Made by a program: the position numbers and the translations under genes. A DNA stretch of 23,780 nt, taken from the IMG/VR virus record IMGVR_UViG_3300032053_000525, positions 1-23,780 of that record. The stretch is one strand, 5' to 3'. Below the pieces are notes generated by a model that saw only the letters and a program-made list of their open reading frames with translations, had not been told where the DNA came from and made no database searches. Below, one piece after another: positions 15,319 through 22,334 of the stretch (its first letter is position 1; every line of letters begins with the position of its first letter). This DNA comes from a virus.

Positions 15319-15521
15319 CACGCTGCTCCCGGTGGAACGACTTTCGTGAGGCGAACACCCAGGCCCTTCGCCCGCGAGGCCCGCTTCGACTCGAGGTAGC
15401 GGTCGGCGGCGATCTGGTCCTGGAGGCTATGCTGCTTCATGCCCCCGGAATCGCCGTGGGCCTCCGCCGGCCCCTCGGCGTTGGTGCGAATCGCGTCGTC
15501 CAGTTCGTCGGCCACAGGCAT
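15318..15521 (-). CDS. gpW-like small head protein
   Basis: 67 residues with DELDDAIRTNAEGPAEA and HSLQDQIAADRYLESKRA, a small helical protein that resembles the short proteins encoded between terminase and portal in many phages; in lambda, gpW closes the head for tail attachment. The ATG at 15521 with an AGGA Shine-Dalgarno sequence is preferred over the ATG at 15560. The gene overlaps the portal start as TGATG. The family assignment is from memory. Confidence 0.6.
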   Translation of the reverse strand: MPVADELDDAIRTNAEGPAEAHGDSGGMKQHSLQDQIAADRYLESKRASRAKGLGVRLTKVVPPGAA

Positions 15522-15665
15522 GTTCCTCAGCGCCAACCAAGCCAGGCCAAAGGCCTGCATGGTTGCCTACTGATAAACCTACCCGCGTTTCAGCGAAGTG
15601 TACGGCGGCGCCGCCCCATGCCTGCAAATCATGTCTACCGCTAGACAACGGGGCGGCCCACGCCG

Positions 15666-15848
15666 TCATCGGATGGGCTTTTCCGAGGTGGTAATGCGTT
15701 TCCCGCAGTTCCGGCACTCCCGTCGGCGAAGCAGTCTTCCGCCGACGGCCCGCCGGGTATAGATGACGAAGAAGTGCCTGCAGCCGCAGTCGCGGCACTC
15801 CAGGCCCTTTGATTCCTGAGGTTTCTGCGTGGTAGGCAGATCGGTCAC
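15666..15848 (-). CDS. Small Cys4 zinc-ribbon protein
   Basis: 60 residues. CRDCGCRHFFVIYTRR followed by RRRECRNCGKRITTSEKP gives a CxxC...CxxC zinc ribbon much like the N-terminal ribbon of NrdR, the ribonucleotide-reductase repressor, without its ATP-cone. It could bind DNA or assist packaging. It begins with GTG 15848, which overlaps the terminase TAG stop as TAGTG, preceded by a GGAG Shine-Dalgarno sequence. The larger frame to 16010 is a shadow of the terminase. The 144 bases that follow, up to the next gene, hold nothing I recognise. Confidence 0.6.
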   Translation of the reverse strand: MTDLPTTQKPQESKGLECRDCGCRHFFVIYTRRAVGGRLLRRRECRNCGKRITTSEKPIR

Positions 15849-18121
15849 TATCTGCTCCGTTGAAGGTCCGACAGCTTCAGCCGTTTCCTCGGCGGCCCCT
15901 GGCCCCCGCCTGTGGCGAAGAGGACCGCCCCCTGAATCGACGCCGCCACGGCACAGCCCACGAGGCAGTCCAGCCAATGGTTGTCGGCCTTGCCGACGCG
16001 GGCCTTCCACTCGTCCACCGTGCGGCCGCGCCCCTCGGTCTTCACGCGGTATTCAGCCGTCAGGTGGTCGGCCAGGAGCCGGTGGGCCTCGGCCGAGCGG
16101 CCGAAGAGCGACAGACACCCCTTGTCGCCCATCGGCACGGCCATGCGGGCGTGCACGAACGACTTCCAGTAGTTGGTGTCGAGAAGCGCGTGCCGCACGG
16201 CCCGGCGGCCGTGGACGTTCGGAATCCGCCAATGATGCCCGACGCGGTCGCCGGCCTTGCGCTTGTACTCCGAGAACGGGATGCTCGACGCCCCGACGTA
16301 CTTGCCGTGGCTCGGCAGAAGGACGGCGGCGTGGGCCGACTGGCGGCAGAACTGGTACACCACGTCGGTCGATTCTCCCCAGTTGGCGTCCACCAGGCAC
16401 CGCTCGATTCGCAGGACCGCCCCGTCGTCCCGCCGCCATTCGCGGGCAAGGTAATCGCCCGTCAGCGCCTCGAGGCCCGCGTAGATGGCCCCCTCGATGC
16501 CCGCCTTCCGCGCCGCCGAGGCCAGCGTCAGCCGCGCGTCCCGCAGCGTGAAATACGGCCGCTTCTGGTCAGGGTATGTCCCGTAGTCCACGACGTAGCC
16601 GGTAAAGTCGTCCTCCCATGCCGCCACCAGGTAGAAGAGGAGTTCCTTCTGGATGTCGACGAACATGGTGATGTGGTTCGCGCCGACGGGGATATCGCCC
16701 CGACGGATGCCGTTGATCTTGGCGGCCACCGCCTCGGCCGCGAGCATCTCGCCGTCGCCCTCGTCGGCAGGCAGGGGTTCGTTCTGGTACTCTGCCCAGA
16801 ACGCCGCCTCGTCCTGGAGGCGCAGGTTCATCGCGTGCTGGATGGCCGACAGTTCGTCGCCGTTGAACCGCTCCGGCCAGGCCACCAGCGCCCCGGCGTC
16901 CATCTCCACGCGGTGTTGACGGTAGAACTCGGTGGCCTCGACGATGCCGCGGTTGTTGCGCAGGCTTTCGGCTCGAATCTGGGCGTAGCGCGCCCACAAC
17001 TTCTCGTTCGTGGGGAACGCATAGACCATCTTCGTGCGTTCGCCCTGCCACTGGGGGTGCTTGTCGCGATTGAGGATACGGTCGGCCACGTCGTCGGGCC
17101 GGATGACGGTGCACGGCATGACGCCGGCGATCTTGCGGCCCGGCCCGGCCAGACCGAGGATCGCCCCGGCCAGAATGGCCTCGCGCGTCGCGCACTGCGA
17201 GGGCGACCGTGCCGATTCGTCCGTCTGCGGGTCGTCGAGGATCACCAGCGACGGCCGCATGGAACGGCCGTCGGACCGCTTGAACTTCATCCCCCGGATG
17301 CGGCCCGTGATTCCGGCCACGCGGATGATGGCCCCGCTGGCCGGGCTGCCCTCGATAGTCGGGAGGACGATCTCCCGCGCGGTCCAGCTGATGTAGGTCC
17401 GCTCGCCGCGACAGGTCTGCCCGGCGCAGCGGTTGGCGATGCCCTCCAGGCACCGGATGGGGTACACCACCTCCGGAGAATCCTCGAGCAGCCGCTCGTT
17501 GGTCTCGAGTTCCGTCTTGATGGAATCAAGCATCGACTCGGCGTGCCCCTCGTCGCTGCCGATAAGCGCCACGAACTCCCGGGCGCCGATGAGCATCGCC
17601 CAGATGCAGGCCGACTCCGCGAGGACGGTCTTGCCGCTGCCGCGCGGCATGGCGTAGGCGTAGAGGCCGCCCCGCAGCACGGCATCCTCGATGCGGGCAA
17701 CGGCTTTCAGGTGATCCTGCGACCAAGCGAGGTAGAACGTGTGGGGGAAGTATGTCTCGCAGAAGAACCGGAAATCCGTCATGGCCCGGGCCTTCCGCGC
17801 GGGATCGGCTACGGGTGGGATGTCACCGATGTCCCGACCTGCCGCCGAGAGCGCGGCGTTCCGCGCCCGGGCCTGCTCCTTCATGGCCTCGTAGCCCGTC
17901 AGGCCCCTGGCGGCCTGGACGTTGGTGGCCGTCGCGTACCAGGTGCATACGAGCCACGCGGCGTAGGCGAGGGCGTTGACGCGCGTCGAGTCGCCCACAC
18001 GCAGGCCGGCCCGGACGATGTTGCGGCGCACGCGGGCCTCGCTGGTCACCTCGCCCAGGGGCGTCGAGTTCAGGAGGCCCGCCAGTTGCCCCGGGCGCAT
18101 CTGCCGAAGGTCGATGCTCAT
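15848..18121 (-). CDS. terL: Large terminase subunit
   Basis: 757 residues from ATG 18121. An ATPase half carries Walker A MPRGSGKT (158-165) and Walker B LVILDD (292-297). A C-terminal nuclease half has an RNase H-like triad of acidic residues: FVDIQKELL (Asp489), CLVDANWG (Asp578) and DNHWLDC (Asp718). The enzyme cuts concatemeric DNA and pumps it into the prohead through the portal. The N-terminal 130 residues are an extra helical region. It overlaps the upstream small gene as ATGA and the downstream Zn-ribbon gene as TAGTG. The longer frame to 18172 adds only shadow residues. Confidence 0.9.
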   Translation of the reverse strand: MSIDLRQMRPGQLAGLLNSTPLGEVTSEARVRRNIVRAGLRVGDSTRVNALAYAAWLVCTWYATATNVQAARGLTGYEAMKEQARARNAALSAAGRDIGDIPPVADPARKARAMTDFRFFCETYFPHTFYLAWSQDHLKAVARIEDAVLRGGLYAYAMPRGSGKTVLAESACIWAMLIGAREFVALIGSDEGHAESMLDSIKTELETNERLLEDSPEVVYPIRCLEGIANRCAGQTCRGERTYISWTAREIVLPTIEGSPASGAIIRVAGITGRIRGMKFKRSDGRSMRPSLVILDDPQTDESARSPSQCATREAILAGAILGLAGPGRKIAGVMPCTVIRPDDVADRILNRDKHPQWQGERTKMVYAFPTNEKLWARYAQIRAESLRNNRGIVEATEFYRQHRVEMDAGALVAWPERFNGDELSAIQHAMNLRLQDEAAFWAEYQNEPLPADEGDGEMLAAEAVAAKINGIRRGDIPVGANHITMFVDIQKELLFYLVAAWEDDFTGYVVDYGTYPDQKRPYFTLRDARLTLASAARKAGIEGAIYAGLEALTGDYLAREWRRDDGAVLRIERCLVDANWGESTDVVYQFCRQSAHAAVLLPSHGKYVGASSIPFSEYKRKAGDRVGHHWRIPNVHGRRAVRHALLDTNYWKSFVHARMAVPMGDKGCLSLFGRSAEAHRLLADHLTAEYRVKTEGRGRTVDEWKARVGKADNHWLDCLVGCAVAASIQGAVLFATGGGQGPPRKRLKLSDLQRSR

Positions 18122-18375
18122 GCCTGCCTGTCCATTGGGCGGGTTCCGCCCGCCACGTCCCGTTCCAGCCACGCTGCGAGCGCCACGAGGTTCACGCGGC
18201 CGTCCGGCAGCGCCGGCGCGCCCCGGTCGATGGCCATTTGAAGCATGGCCGCCGTCACCAGTCTGCCGCCGGCGGCGGTCAGCAGCCTGGCCGCGTCGGC
18301 CAAGGTCAGGGCGACCGGGTTCATGCCTGCCCGCTGCGGCGGCGCGTCTTCGAATCCCGCCTGGTCATCGGTCAT
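18118..18375 (-). CDS. Small HTH-like protein, possible small terminase
   Basis: 85 residues. The segment LTLADAARLLTAAGGRLVTA followed by AAMLQMAIDRGAPALPDG has the size and helix pattern of a small winged helix-turn-helix. It is the first gene of the late operon and directly precedes terL, as terS does, so it may select DNA for packaging. I chose ATG 18375 with GGGGAAAG upstream; the frame extends to 18402. The small size is low for a terS (usually 100-180 residues), so it could also be an excisionase-like or regulatory protein. Confidence 0.5.
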   Translation of the reverse strand: MTDDQAGFEDAPPQRAGMNPVALTLADAARLLTAAGGRLVTAAMLQMAIDRGAPALPDGRVNLVALAAWLERDVAGGTRPMDRQA

Positions 18376-18470
18376 CGGAAATCTTTCCCCATTTCGGCCC
18401 ATCGCCGTAACTAGCGCCCTTTCCTAGACATACGGGCGACCGAATTATGCCGTCCCGTCCATATTTCACC
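18376..18470 (-). promoter_or_regulatory. Likely late promoter region of the structural operon
   Basis: The divergent gap before the late operon holds a -10-like CATAAT (minus strand, 18449-18444) but no convincing -35 at 16-18 bases. No other promoter-like element is visible for the 18-kb operon, so an activator may be needed. Confidence 0.3.
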
Positions 18471-18503
18471 TTGATTCCGGGCCGGAAACATGCCCTGATC
18501 CAC
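18471..18503 (+). promoter_or_regulatory. Promoter-like element 1, upstream of the plus-strand block
   Basis: TTGATT (18471-18476), a 17-base spacer, then CCTGAT (18494-18499) preceded by TGC as in extended -10 promoters. The 15 bases 18489-18503 (CATGCCCTGATCCAC) are identical to 19741-19755. The palindrome TTCCGG-G-CCGGAA (18475-18487) lies in the spacer and could be an operator. The next gene starts 31 bases later. Confidence 0.5.
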
Positions 18504-18534
18504 GTGGTAAGGCAAACAGCGAAAGGAGACGCCA

Positions 18535-18789
18535 ATGAAGGTCACGCGAATGACGGTCGAGGGCAAGAAGGGCTGGGCGAACATCGCCTACCGCGAGGCG
18601 GCGGGGAAGCAGGTCATCGGCATCCGCGGCAACGGGGCGGCGGGCGTCTTCGACCTGAACGTCGACACCTGCGACGAGCGCAGCCAGCGCTACGCCGCCG
18701 CCCGGCTCCAGCGGGAACTCGACGGATACCAGGGCACCGCAGGCGACGTGGCCGACTACCTGCGGGCCATCCAGACCTTCGCCGACTGA
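18535..18789 (+). CDS. Small hypothetical protein
   Basis: 84 residues, no family recognised. It begins MKVTRMTVEGKKGWANIAY, an alternating beta-strand pattern, and ends in a helix (AARLQRELDGYQGTAGDVAD). GAAAGGAG lies just before ATG 18535. First gene of the plus-strand block, so probably an early or regulatory phage gene. Confidence 0.6.
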   Translation: MKVTRMTVEGKKGWANIAYREAAGKQVIGIRGNGAAGVFDLNVDTCDERSQRYAAARLQRELDGYQGTAGDVADYLRAIQTFAD

Positions 18790-18813
18790 GGCGACCAGCA
18801 TAAGGAGCACGCG

Positions 18814-19266
18814 ATGAAGACGGCGGCACGCAAGACCGAGAACGTGATGGGTAAGCGCCTGCGGGTGGGCGACGTGGTCATCCGCGGCGGCTACGAGTGG
18901 GTGATCGACCGCATCACCTTCGAGCCGGACTTCCCGCGCTACTGCTGCACCTGCCACTGGTCGGGCAACGGCCCCGACCCCCAGTTCTTCAACAACAACT
19001 TCGACACCGCCCAGCGCGACGACATCCCCTGGACGCGGGTGGTGAACCCCAGGCCGCAGCGCCTGGTCTGCCGCACCGACGCCCCCGCGTGGTACGCGAC
19101 CCAGGTCGGCCGCAAGGTGGAACTTCGCCAGACCGGCACCGACAAGGTGCTCGCGACCATCCGGCCGCCCGCCGCTTGGGGCGATGCGTGGGGCTGGAAC
19201 CTGATCGATGGCGGCGTCCTCGTGGAGCGGACGGCCCGGCCCGGAACGGGTCCAGACGTCGGATAG
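18814..19266 (+). CDS. Hypothetical protein
   Basis: 150 residues, unrecognised. It has CCTCHW near residue 46 and many aromatic and proline residues (GDAWGWNLIDGGVLVERTAR at the end). There is a clear AAGGAG Shine-Dalgarno sequence before ATG 18814, 25 bases after the upstream stop. Probably an accessory protein expressed with its neighbours; it could be a small enzyme or a host-interaction protein, but nothing is diagnostic. Confidence 0.55.
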   Translation: MKTAARKTENVMGKRLRVGDVVIRGGYEWVIDRITFEPDFPRYCCTCHWSGNGPDPQFFNNNFDTAQRDDIPWTRVVNPRPQRLVCRTDAPAWYATQVGRKVELRQTGTDKVLATIRPPAAWGDAWGWNLIDGGVLVERTARPGTGPDVG

Positions 19267-19335
19267 GAGAGGCCCGGCGACGGGCCGCCCCTTGGCGGCC
19301 CCCAGCCCGGCAATCCCGCCGCAAGGAGAGATGCG
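19267..19335 (+). promoter_or_regulatory. Intercistronic pair of competing hairpins
   Basis: GGCCCG/CGGGCC around a GCGA loop (19271-19286) and the perfect 8-bp GGGCCGCC/GGCGGCCC (19282-19301) share bases 19282-19286 and so exclude each other. No U-tract follows, so it is not a normal terminator. The AAGGAG Shine-Dalgarno sequence of the next gene follows directly. Confidence 0.35.
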
Positions 19336-19689
19336 ATGGCCAGGAAGAGCAGGCGACAGAACCGACGGACGGTAGGCACCCACTGGTGCGGCGGCACGCT
19401 CCTGGCTGACGGCCGGCGGGCCGTGCGGTGCGCCAAGTGCGACCGGGTGAAGTTCCGCGAAGCCGAAGCCCGCCCGCCGCGCCTGGCGAACGGCACGCGG
19501 GTCCACGTCAAGAGCGACCATTTCGCCGAGGAGTGCGACGGCGTCGTCACCAAGGCCGAGTACGACGCCGGGTGGCTGTACCGCGTCCGGCCGACGCGCG
19601 GCGACGCGCCGTCCGTCGCCAGGAACAAGGAGGGCGAGTACTGGTTCTGGGACTTCGAGGTCGCGCCCCTGGGCCGCCGGAAGCGGTAG
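19336..19689 (+). CDS. Small protein with a cysteine-rich start
   Basis: 117 residues. THWCGGTLLADGRRAVRCAK followed by CDRVKF gives a single WCGG...CxxC pattern, a possible zinc ribbon. A second part (TRVHVKSDHFAEECDGVVTK, EYWFWDFEVAPLG) looks like a small beta-barrel or SH3-like fold. The N-terminus (MARKSRRQNRR) is basic, suggesting a nucleic-acid-binding protein. Shine-Dalgarno AAGGAG before ATG 19336. Function unknown. Confidence 0.55.
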   Translation: MARKSRRQNRRTVGTHWCGGTLLADGRRAVRCAKCDRVKFREAEARPPRLANGTRVHVKSDHFAEECDGVVTKAEYDAGWLYRVRPTRGDAPSVARNKEGEYWFWDFEVAPLGRRKR

Positions 19690-19700
19690 GCGGCCGGCGG

Positions 19701-19755
19701 CCGGAATATTCCGGAATCCGCCTTGCCTGGGGGCGATTCTCATGCCCTGATCCAC
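19701..19755 (+). promoter_or_regulatory. Promoter-like element 2 with palindrome
   Basis: The perfect palindrome CCGGAATATTCCGG (19701-19714) is followed by TTGCCT (19723-19728), a 17-base spacer and CCTGAT (19746-19751) preceded by TGC. The core 19741-19755 is identical to that of element 1. The CCGGAA/TTCCGG half-sites of element 1 recur here, so both may be bound by the same regulator. The next ATG is at 19798. Confidence 0.5.
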
Positions 19756-19797
19756 ATAGAAGGATGGACATCGGAACCCCGAAAGGAGGACGCGACG

Positions 19798-20211
19798 ATG
19801 GCGAAGACCCTGACGATCCGCGAGGCGAACCGCCTGGCCGAGGGCCGGGCGAAGGTGAGCGTGGCCCCCGAGGACGGCCGCCTGTGGCGCGTCGAGCGCG
19901 ACGGCGGCCGGAGCGTCCAGGCCCACGAGCCGATGACGCGCGAGGCGTGGCTCGCGTTCCTCGAGACGGGCGAGGCCGCGCCCACGAAGGACGGCCAGAC
20001 GGCCGCCGACGTGTACGCCGAGCGCCGGCGCGACATCGACCGCCTGCTCGAGTGGCTCGGCCAGGAACTCGCCAAGCACGCCAAGCACGCCAAGGCCGAC
20101 CCCGGGAACTGGGGCGCGGCGGGCGACCTGTACCGGGTGCGCAGCGGCCTGCTGGAGGTTCTGGCGGGCCTGCGCGGCGTCGAGATTGCGGACATCGAGC
20201 GCTCGCTGTAG
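19798..20211 (+). CDS. Hypothetical helical protein
   Basis: 137 residues from ATG 19798, after a very strong AAAGGAGG Shine-Dalgarno sequence. The first part (TLTIREANRLAEGRAKVSVA) is mixed; the second (ADVYAERRRDIDRLLEWLGQ) is helical and carries a short internal AKH repeat (KHAKHAKAD). No family recognised. It is the first gene after promoter-like element 2. Confidence 0.6.
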   Translation: MAKTLTIREANRLAEGRAKVSVAPEDGRLWRVERDGGRSVQAHEPMTREAWLAFLETGEAAPTKDGQTAADVYAERRRDIDRLLEWLGQELAKHAKHAKADPGNWGAAGDLYRVRSGLLEVLAGLRGVEIADIERSL

Positions 20212-20235
20212 CGCCAGACAGGAAGGAGGAGACCT

Positions 20236-20616
20236 GTGATCACCACGAAGCAAGCCGAGATGATCCTGCCGACCATGCGGGCCGCCGTTGCCGCCCTGCA
20301 CGAGGTCTGGGAGAAGTGCCGCGAGGTCGAGCGGGCCCTCGGGCGCGACCTGGATGGCCTGGAAGGCATCGTCCAGGACATGGCGGCGGGCGTAGACCAC
20401 CCCGAGTCGGTGGACGTGGACTACGTCCGCGACGCCCTCAACGCCCAACTGGACGACGAGGTCATCGAGGGCAGCCAGTGCCCCGCCTGCGGCGAGCGGC
20501 GGGTCGACTACCTGGTGTGGCAGAAGGACCAGAAACACGTGAAGTGCACCACCTGCGGCAAGCGGTACGCGCCGCCCACGAAGCCCGCCCAAGGCGGGTT
20601 CGCCTCGGGCGAATAG
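20236..20616 (+). CDS. Small zinc-ribbon hypothetical protein
   Basis: 126 residues. Helical first part, then CPACGERR and CTTCGKRY form a CxxC...CxxC zinc ribbon (about residues 83-110). It starts with GTG 20236 after GGAAGGAGG. The C-terminus (TKPAQGGFASGE) is encoded by two tandem hairpins (20584-20613), likely a short inserted repeat. It may bind nucleic acid; function unknown. Confidence 0.6.
   Translation: MITTKQAEMILPTMRAAVAALHEVWEKCREVERALGRDLDGLEGIVQDMAAGVDHPESVDVDYVRDALNAQLDDEVIEGSQCPACGERRVDYLVWQKDQKHVKCTTCGKRYAPPTKPAQGGFASGE
20584..20613. repeat. Tandem hairpins at the end of the zinc-ribbon gene
   Basis: CCCGCC/GGCGGG (loop CAA) and TTCGCC/GGCGAA (loop TCG) follow each other within the last codons, ending next to the TAG. 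The base content resembles the palindromic repeats at 7829 and 10311. Inserted repeat or coding accident. Confidence 0.4.
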
Positions 20617-20625
20617 GAGGTCGTC

Positions 20626-21522
20626 ATGCTGACGCTGAAGCAAAGGCAAGAGCGGGCCGCACGTCGCGCCGCGCGGATCGCGGCGAAGCACGAGGCCATC
20701 CGGCAAGCGGCCCTGGAACACGGTGCAGCACAGAGCGAAGGGAGCACGGTCATGAAGAAGAACGAGGTGAAGGTCGGCGGCCAGTACGTCGCCAAAGTGT
20801 CGGGCAGGTTGGCCCAGGTCCGTATCGACCGCGAGAATCCGCACGGCGGGTGGGACGCGACGAACCTGGCCACGAGGAAGGCCGTCCGCATCAAGAGTGC
20901 CCAGCGGCTTCGGGCGCCGGCCGGACTGACCCAGGCCGAGGTCAAGGCTGCCAAGGCCGCGGTGGGCGCCCAGGTTGGCGCGGGGGCCAAACCGGCCGCC
21001 GAGTCGGCCAAGGATACCAAGGCCCCGCCCGCGGCCGCCGGGAGCGAGACCACCAACCCCCTCGAGGCCCACTACCGGGGGCAGAAGGACGCCGCGAAGG
21101 CGGAGAAGGCCGCCAAGGTCGCTGCGTGGCGCAAGGAGGTCGCCGCCAAGACCTCCAAGCCCGACCCCGAACTCGACAAGGCCATCAAGGACGCCGACGC
21201 CAAGGGCCGCCAGAGGAAGGCCAAGGCGAAGGCCGAGAGGAAGCCCGGCTGCCTCGACGCCGCGGTCCGCGTCCTCCGGGAGGCCGGTAAGCCCATGGGT
21301 TGCCAGGACATCGTCAAGGAAGCCTTGGCGAAGGGGTACTGGCAGACGAAGGGCGCGACGCCCGGGGCCACCTTGTACGCCGCGATCATCCGCGAGTGCG
21401 CCGCCAAGGGCGCGAAGGCCCGGTTCCGCCGCGCCGAGGTCAAGGAAACGAAGGACGGCAAGGCGGTCACCCTGCGCGGCTACTTCACACTGGCCGACGA
21501 GCACGCAGGCAAGAAGCAGTAG
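20626..21522 (+). CDS. HARE-HTH domain protein
   Basis: 298 residues. Residues 1-40 are a basic helix. Then NEVKVGGQYVAKVSGRLAQV forms a small beta domain. A Lys/Ala/Pro-rich linker covers about residues 105-200. The last part (CLDAAVRVLREAGKPMGCQD, ATPGATLYAAIIRECAAKG) is a winged helix of the HARE-HTH type (PF05066-like), a DNA-binding module linked in its family to restriction or modification enzymes and chromatin proteins. It starts with ATG 20626 after GGAGG, but a second start at 20752 (MKKNEVKVGG) has its own AAGGGAG, so a shorter protein without the basic helix may also be made. It ends two bases before the stop of the convergent Mom-like gene. Confidence 0.65.
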   Translation: MLTLKQRQERAARRAARIAAKHEAIRQAALEHGAAQSEGSTVMKKNEVKVGGQYVAKVSGRLAQVRIDRENPHGGWDATNLATRKAVRIKSAQRLRAPAGLTQAEVKAAKAAVGAQVGAGAKPAAESAKDTKAPPAAAGSETTNPLEAHYRGQKDAAKAEKAAKVAAWRKEVAAKTSKPDPELDKAIKDADAKGRQRKAKAKAERKPGCLDAAVRVLREAGKPMGCQDIVKEALAKGYWQTKGATPGATLYAAIIRECAAKGAKARFRRAEVKETKDGKAVTLRGYFTLADEHAGKKQ

Positions 21523-21524
21523 CA

Positions 21525-22334
21525 TCAGCCCACCTCCATGTCACGCCCGGGCGCGTCCTGCCTGGGCGTGTCTTCGGCCTCTACCTGGGCGAAAAGTGGA
21601 GCGGCGTCGTGGAACTGCCCCACGCCCTGGAACCTGGGAGGTTCCCGGCTCTCTCTTGAGCCCTCCGCCGCTCTCGTTTCGCCGCCGCACTCCAGCGTCC
21701 AGACACAGTCATCCTTCTTCGGGTAGTCCTGGCCCCACGGGAAGGGCGACTCCCGCAGCAGCCGCTTCCGCACCGCATGGCCGCACAGAAAGTGGCAGTA
21801 CCGGAACTGCCGGCCCCGCACGCGCCTAAGGCCCACGCTCCGCGTGAACGCCCGGTCCCGCCGACCGCAGCGCGTGATGACCTGCCGGGGATGCACGACC
21901 TCGTACTCGGCCGTGACGTAGAACTCGGTGCGGATGTAGCCGCCGTAAAGCCAGTTGTCGGCCTGGTAGACGTAGCCGGGCTTGCCGCGCATGCCGTCGG
22001 CCCAGGTGAAGAGGACCACGCGCCGTGGATCGTGGCTGGCGATGTACTCCCGGCAGAGCCTCAGGAACTGGCTCTCGCCGTTCCTGGGCTCGGAGTCCAG
22101 CATGCACAGGCGGTTCAACTCGTAGTAGTCGCCCGTGCCGAGGCTTGGGAAGAGCCGCTGGATGGTGTGGCGCGGCCGCACGCCGAAGCCCCAGGACGCC
22201 ACGCCCACCAGATCCCCGCCCTTGAAGCACCCCAACGACAGCAGGCAGTGCGGCGGCACGCGGACGGCGTAGTGGTGGGCCGCGACGAATGAGGCCATCA
22301 ACGACCGGGGGATGGGTTCGACGTGGTACGCCAT
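21525..22334 (-). CDS. Mom-like DNA-modification protein
   Basis: 269 residues. The segments YYELNRLCMLDSEPRNGESQ (residues 70-89), TWADGMRGKPG (110-120) and YVYQADNWLYGG (121-132) match my memory of the phage Mu Mom family, a GNAT-like fold that converts adenine in DNA to N6-methylcarbamoyl-adenine and protects phage DNA from restriction. Conserved His/Tyr near the start (HHYAVRVPP) and a cysteine- and basic-rich part follow; the last ~60 residues look disordered. It starts with ATG 22334, overlapping the methyltransferase stop as TGATG, so the two are made in coupled fashion. The frame to 22850 upstream is a shadow of the methyltransferase. The Mom call was not checked by a search. Confidence 0.6.
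   Translation of the reverse strand: MAYHVEPIPRSLMASFVAAHHYAVRVPPHCLLSLGCFKGGDLVGVASWGFGVRPRHTIQRLFPSLGTGDYYELNRLCMLDSEPRNGESQFLRLCREYIASHDPRRVVLFTWADGMRGKPGYVYQADNWLYGGYIRTEFYVTAEYEVVHPRQVITRCGRRDRAFTRSVGLRRVRGRQFRYCHFLCGHAVRKRLLRESPFPWGQDYPKKDDCVWTLECGGETRAAEGSRESREPPRFQGVGQFHDAAPLFAQVEAEDTPRQDAPGRDMEVG

Noticed and set aside
15860-18241. A 793-codon open frame on the plus strand
   Set aside because: It is antisense to the large terminase, whose Walker and nuclease motifs are clear.
20080-20110. Short tandem repeat encoding AKHAKHAK
   Set aside because: Only three nine-base units (GCCAAGCAC and variants) within a coding region; too short to be a meaningful repeat array.
18466-21525. A 1019-codon open frame on the minus strand
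   Set aside because: It lies antisense to six plus-strand genes that have strong Shine-Dalgarno sequences and recognisable motifs. The long frame is a by-product of GC-rich codon use; its translation is low-complexity and without domains.
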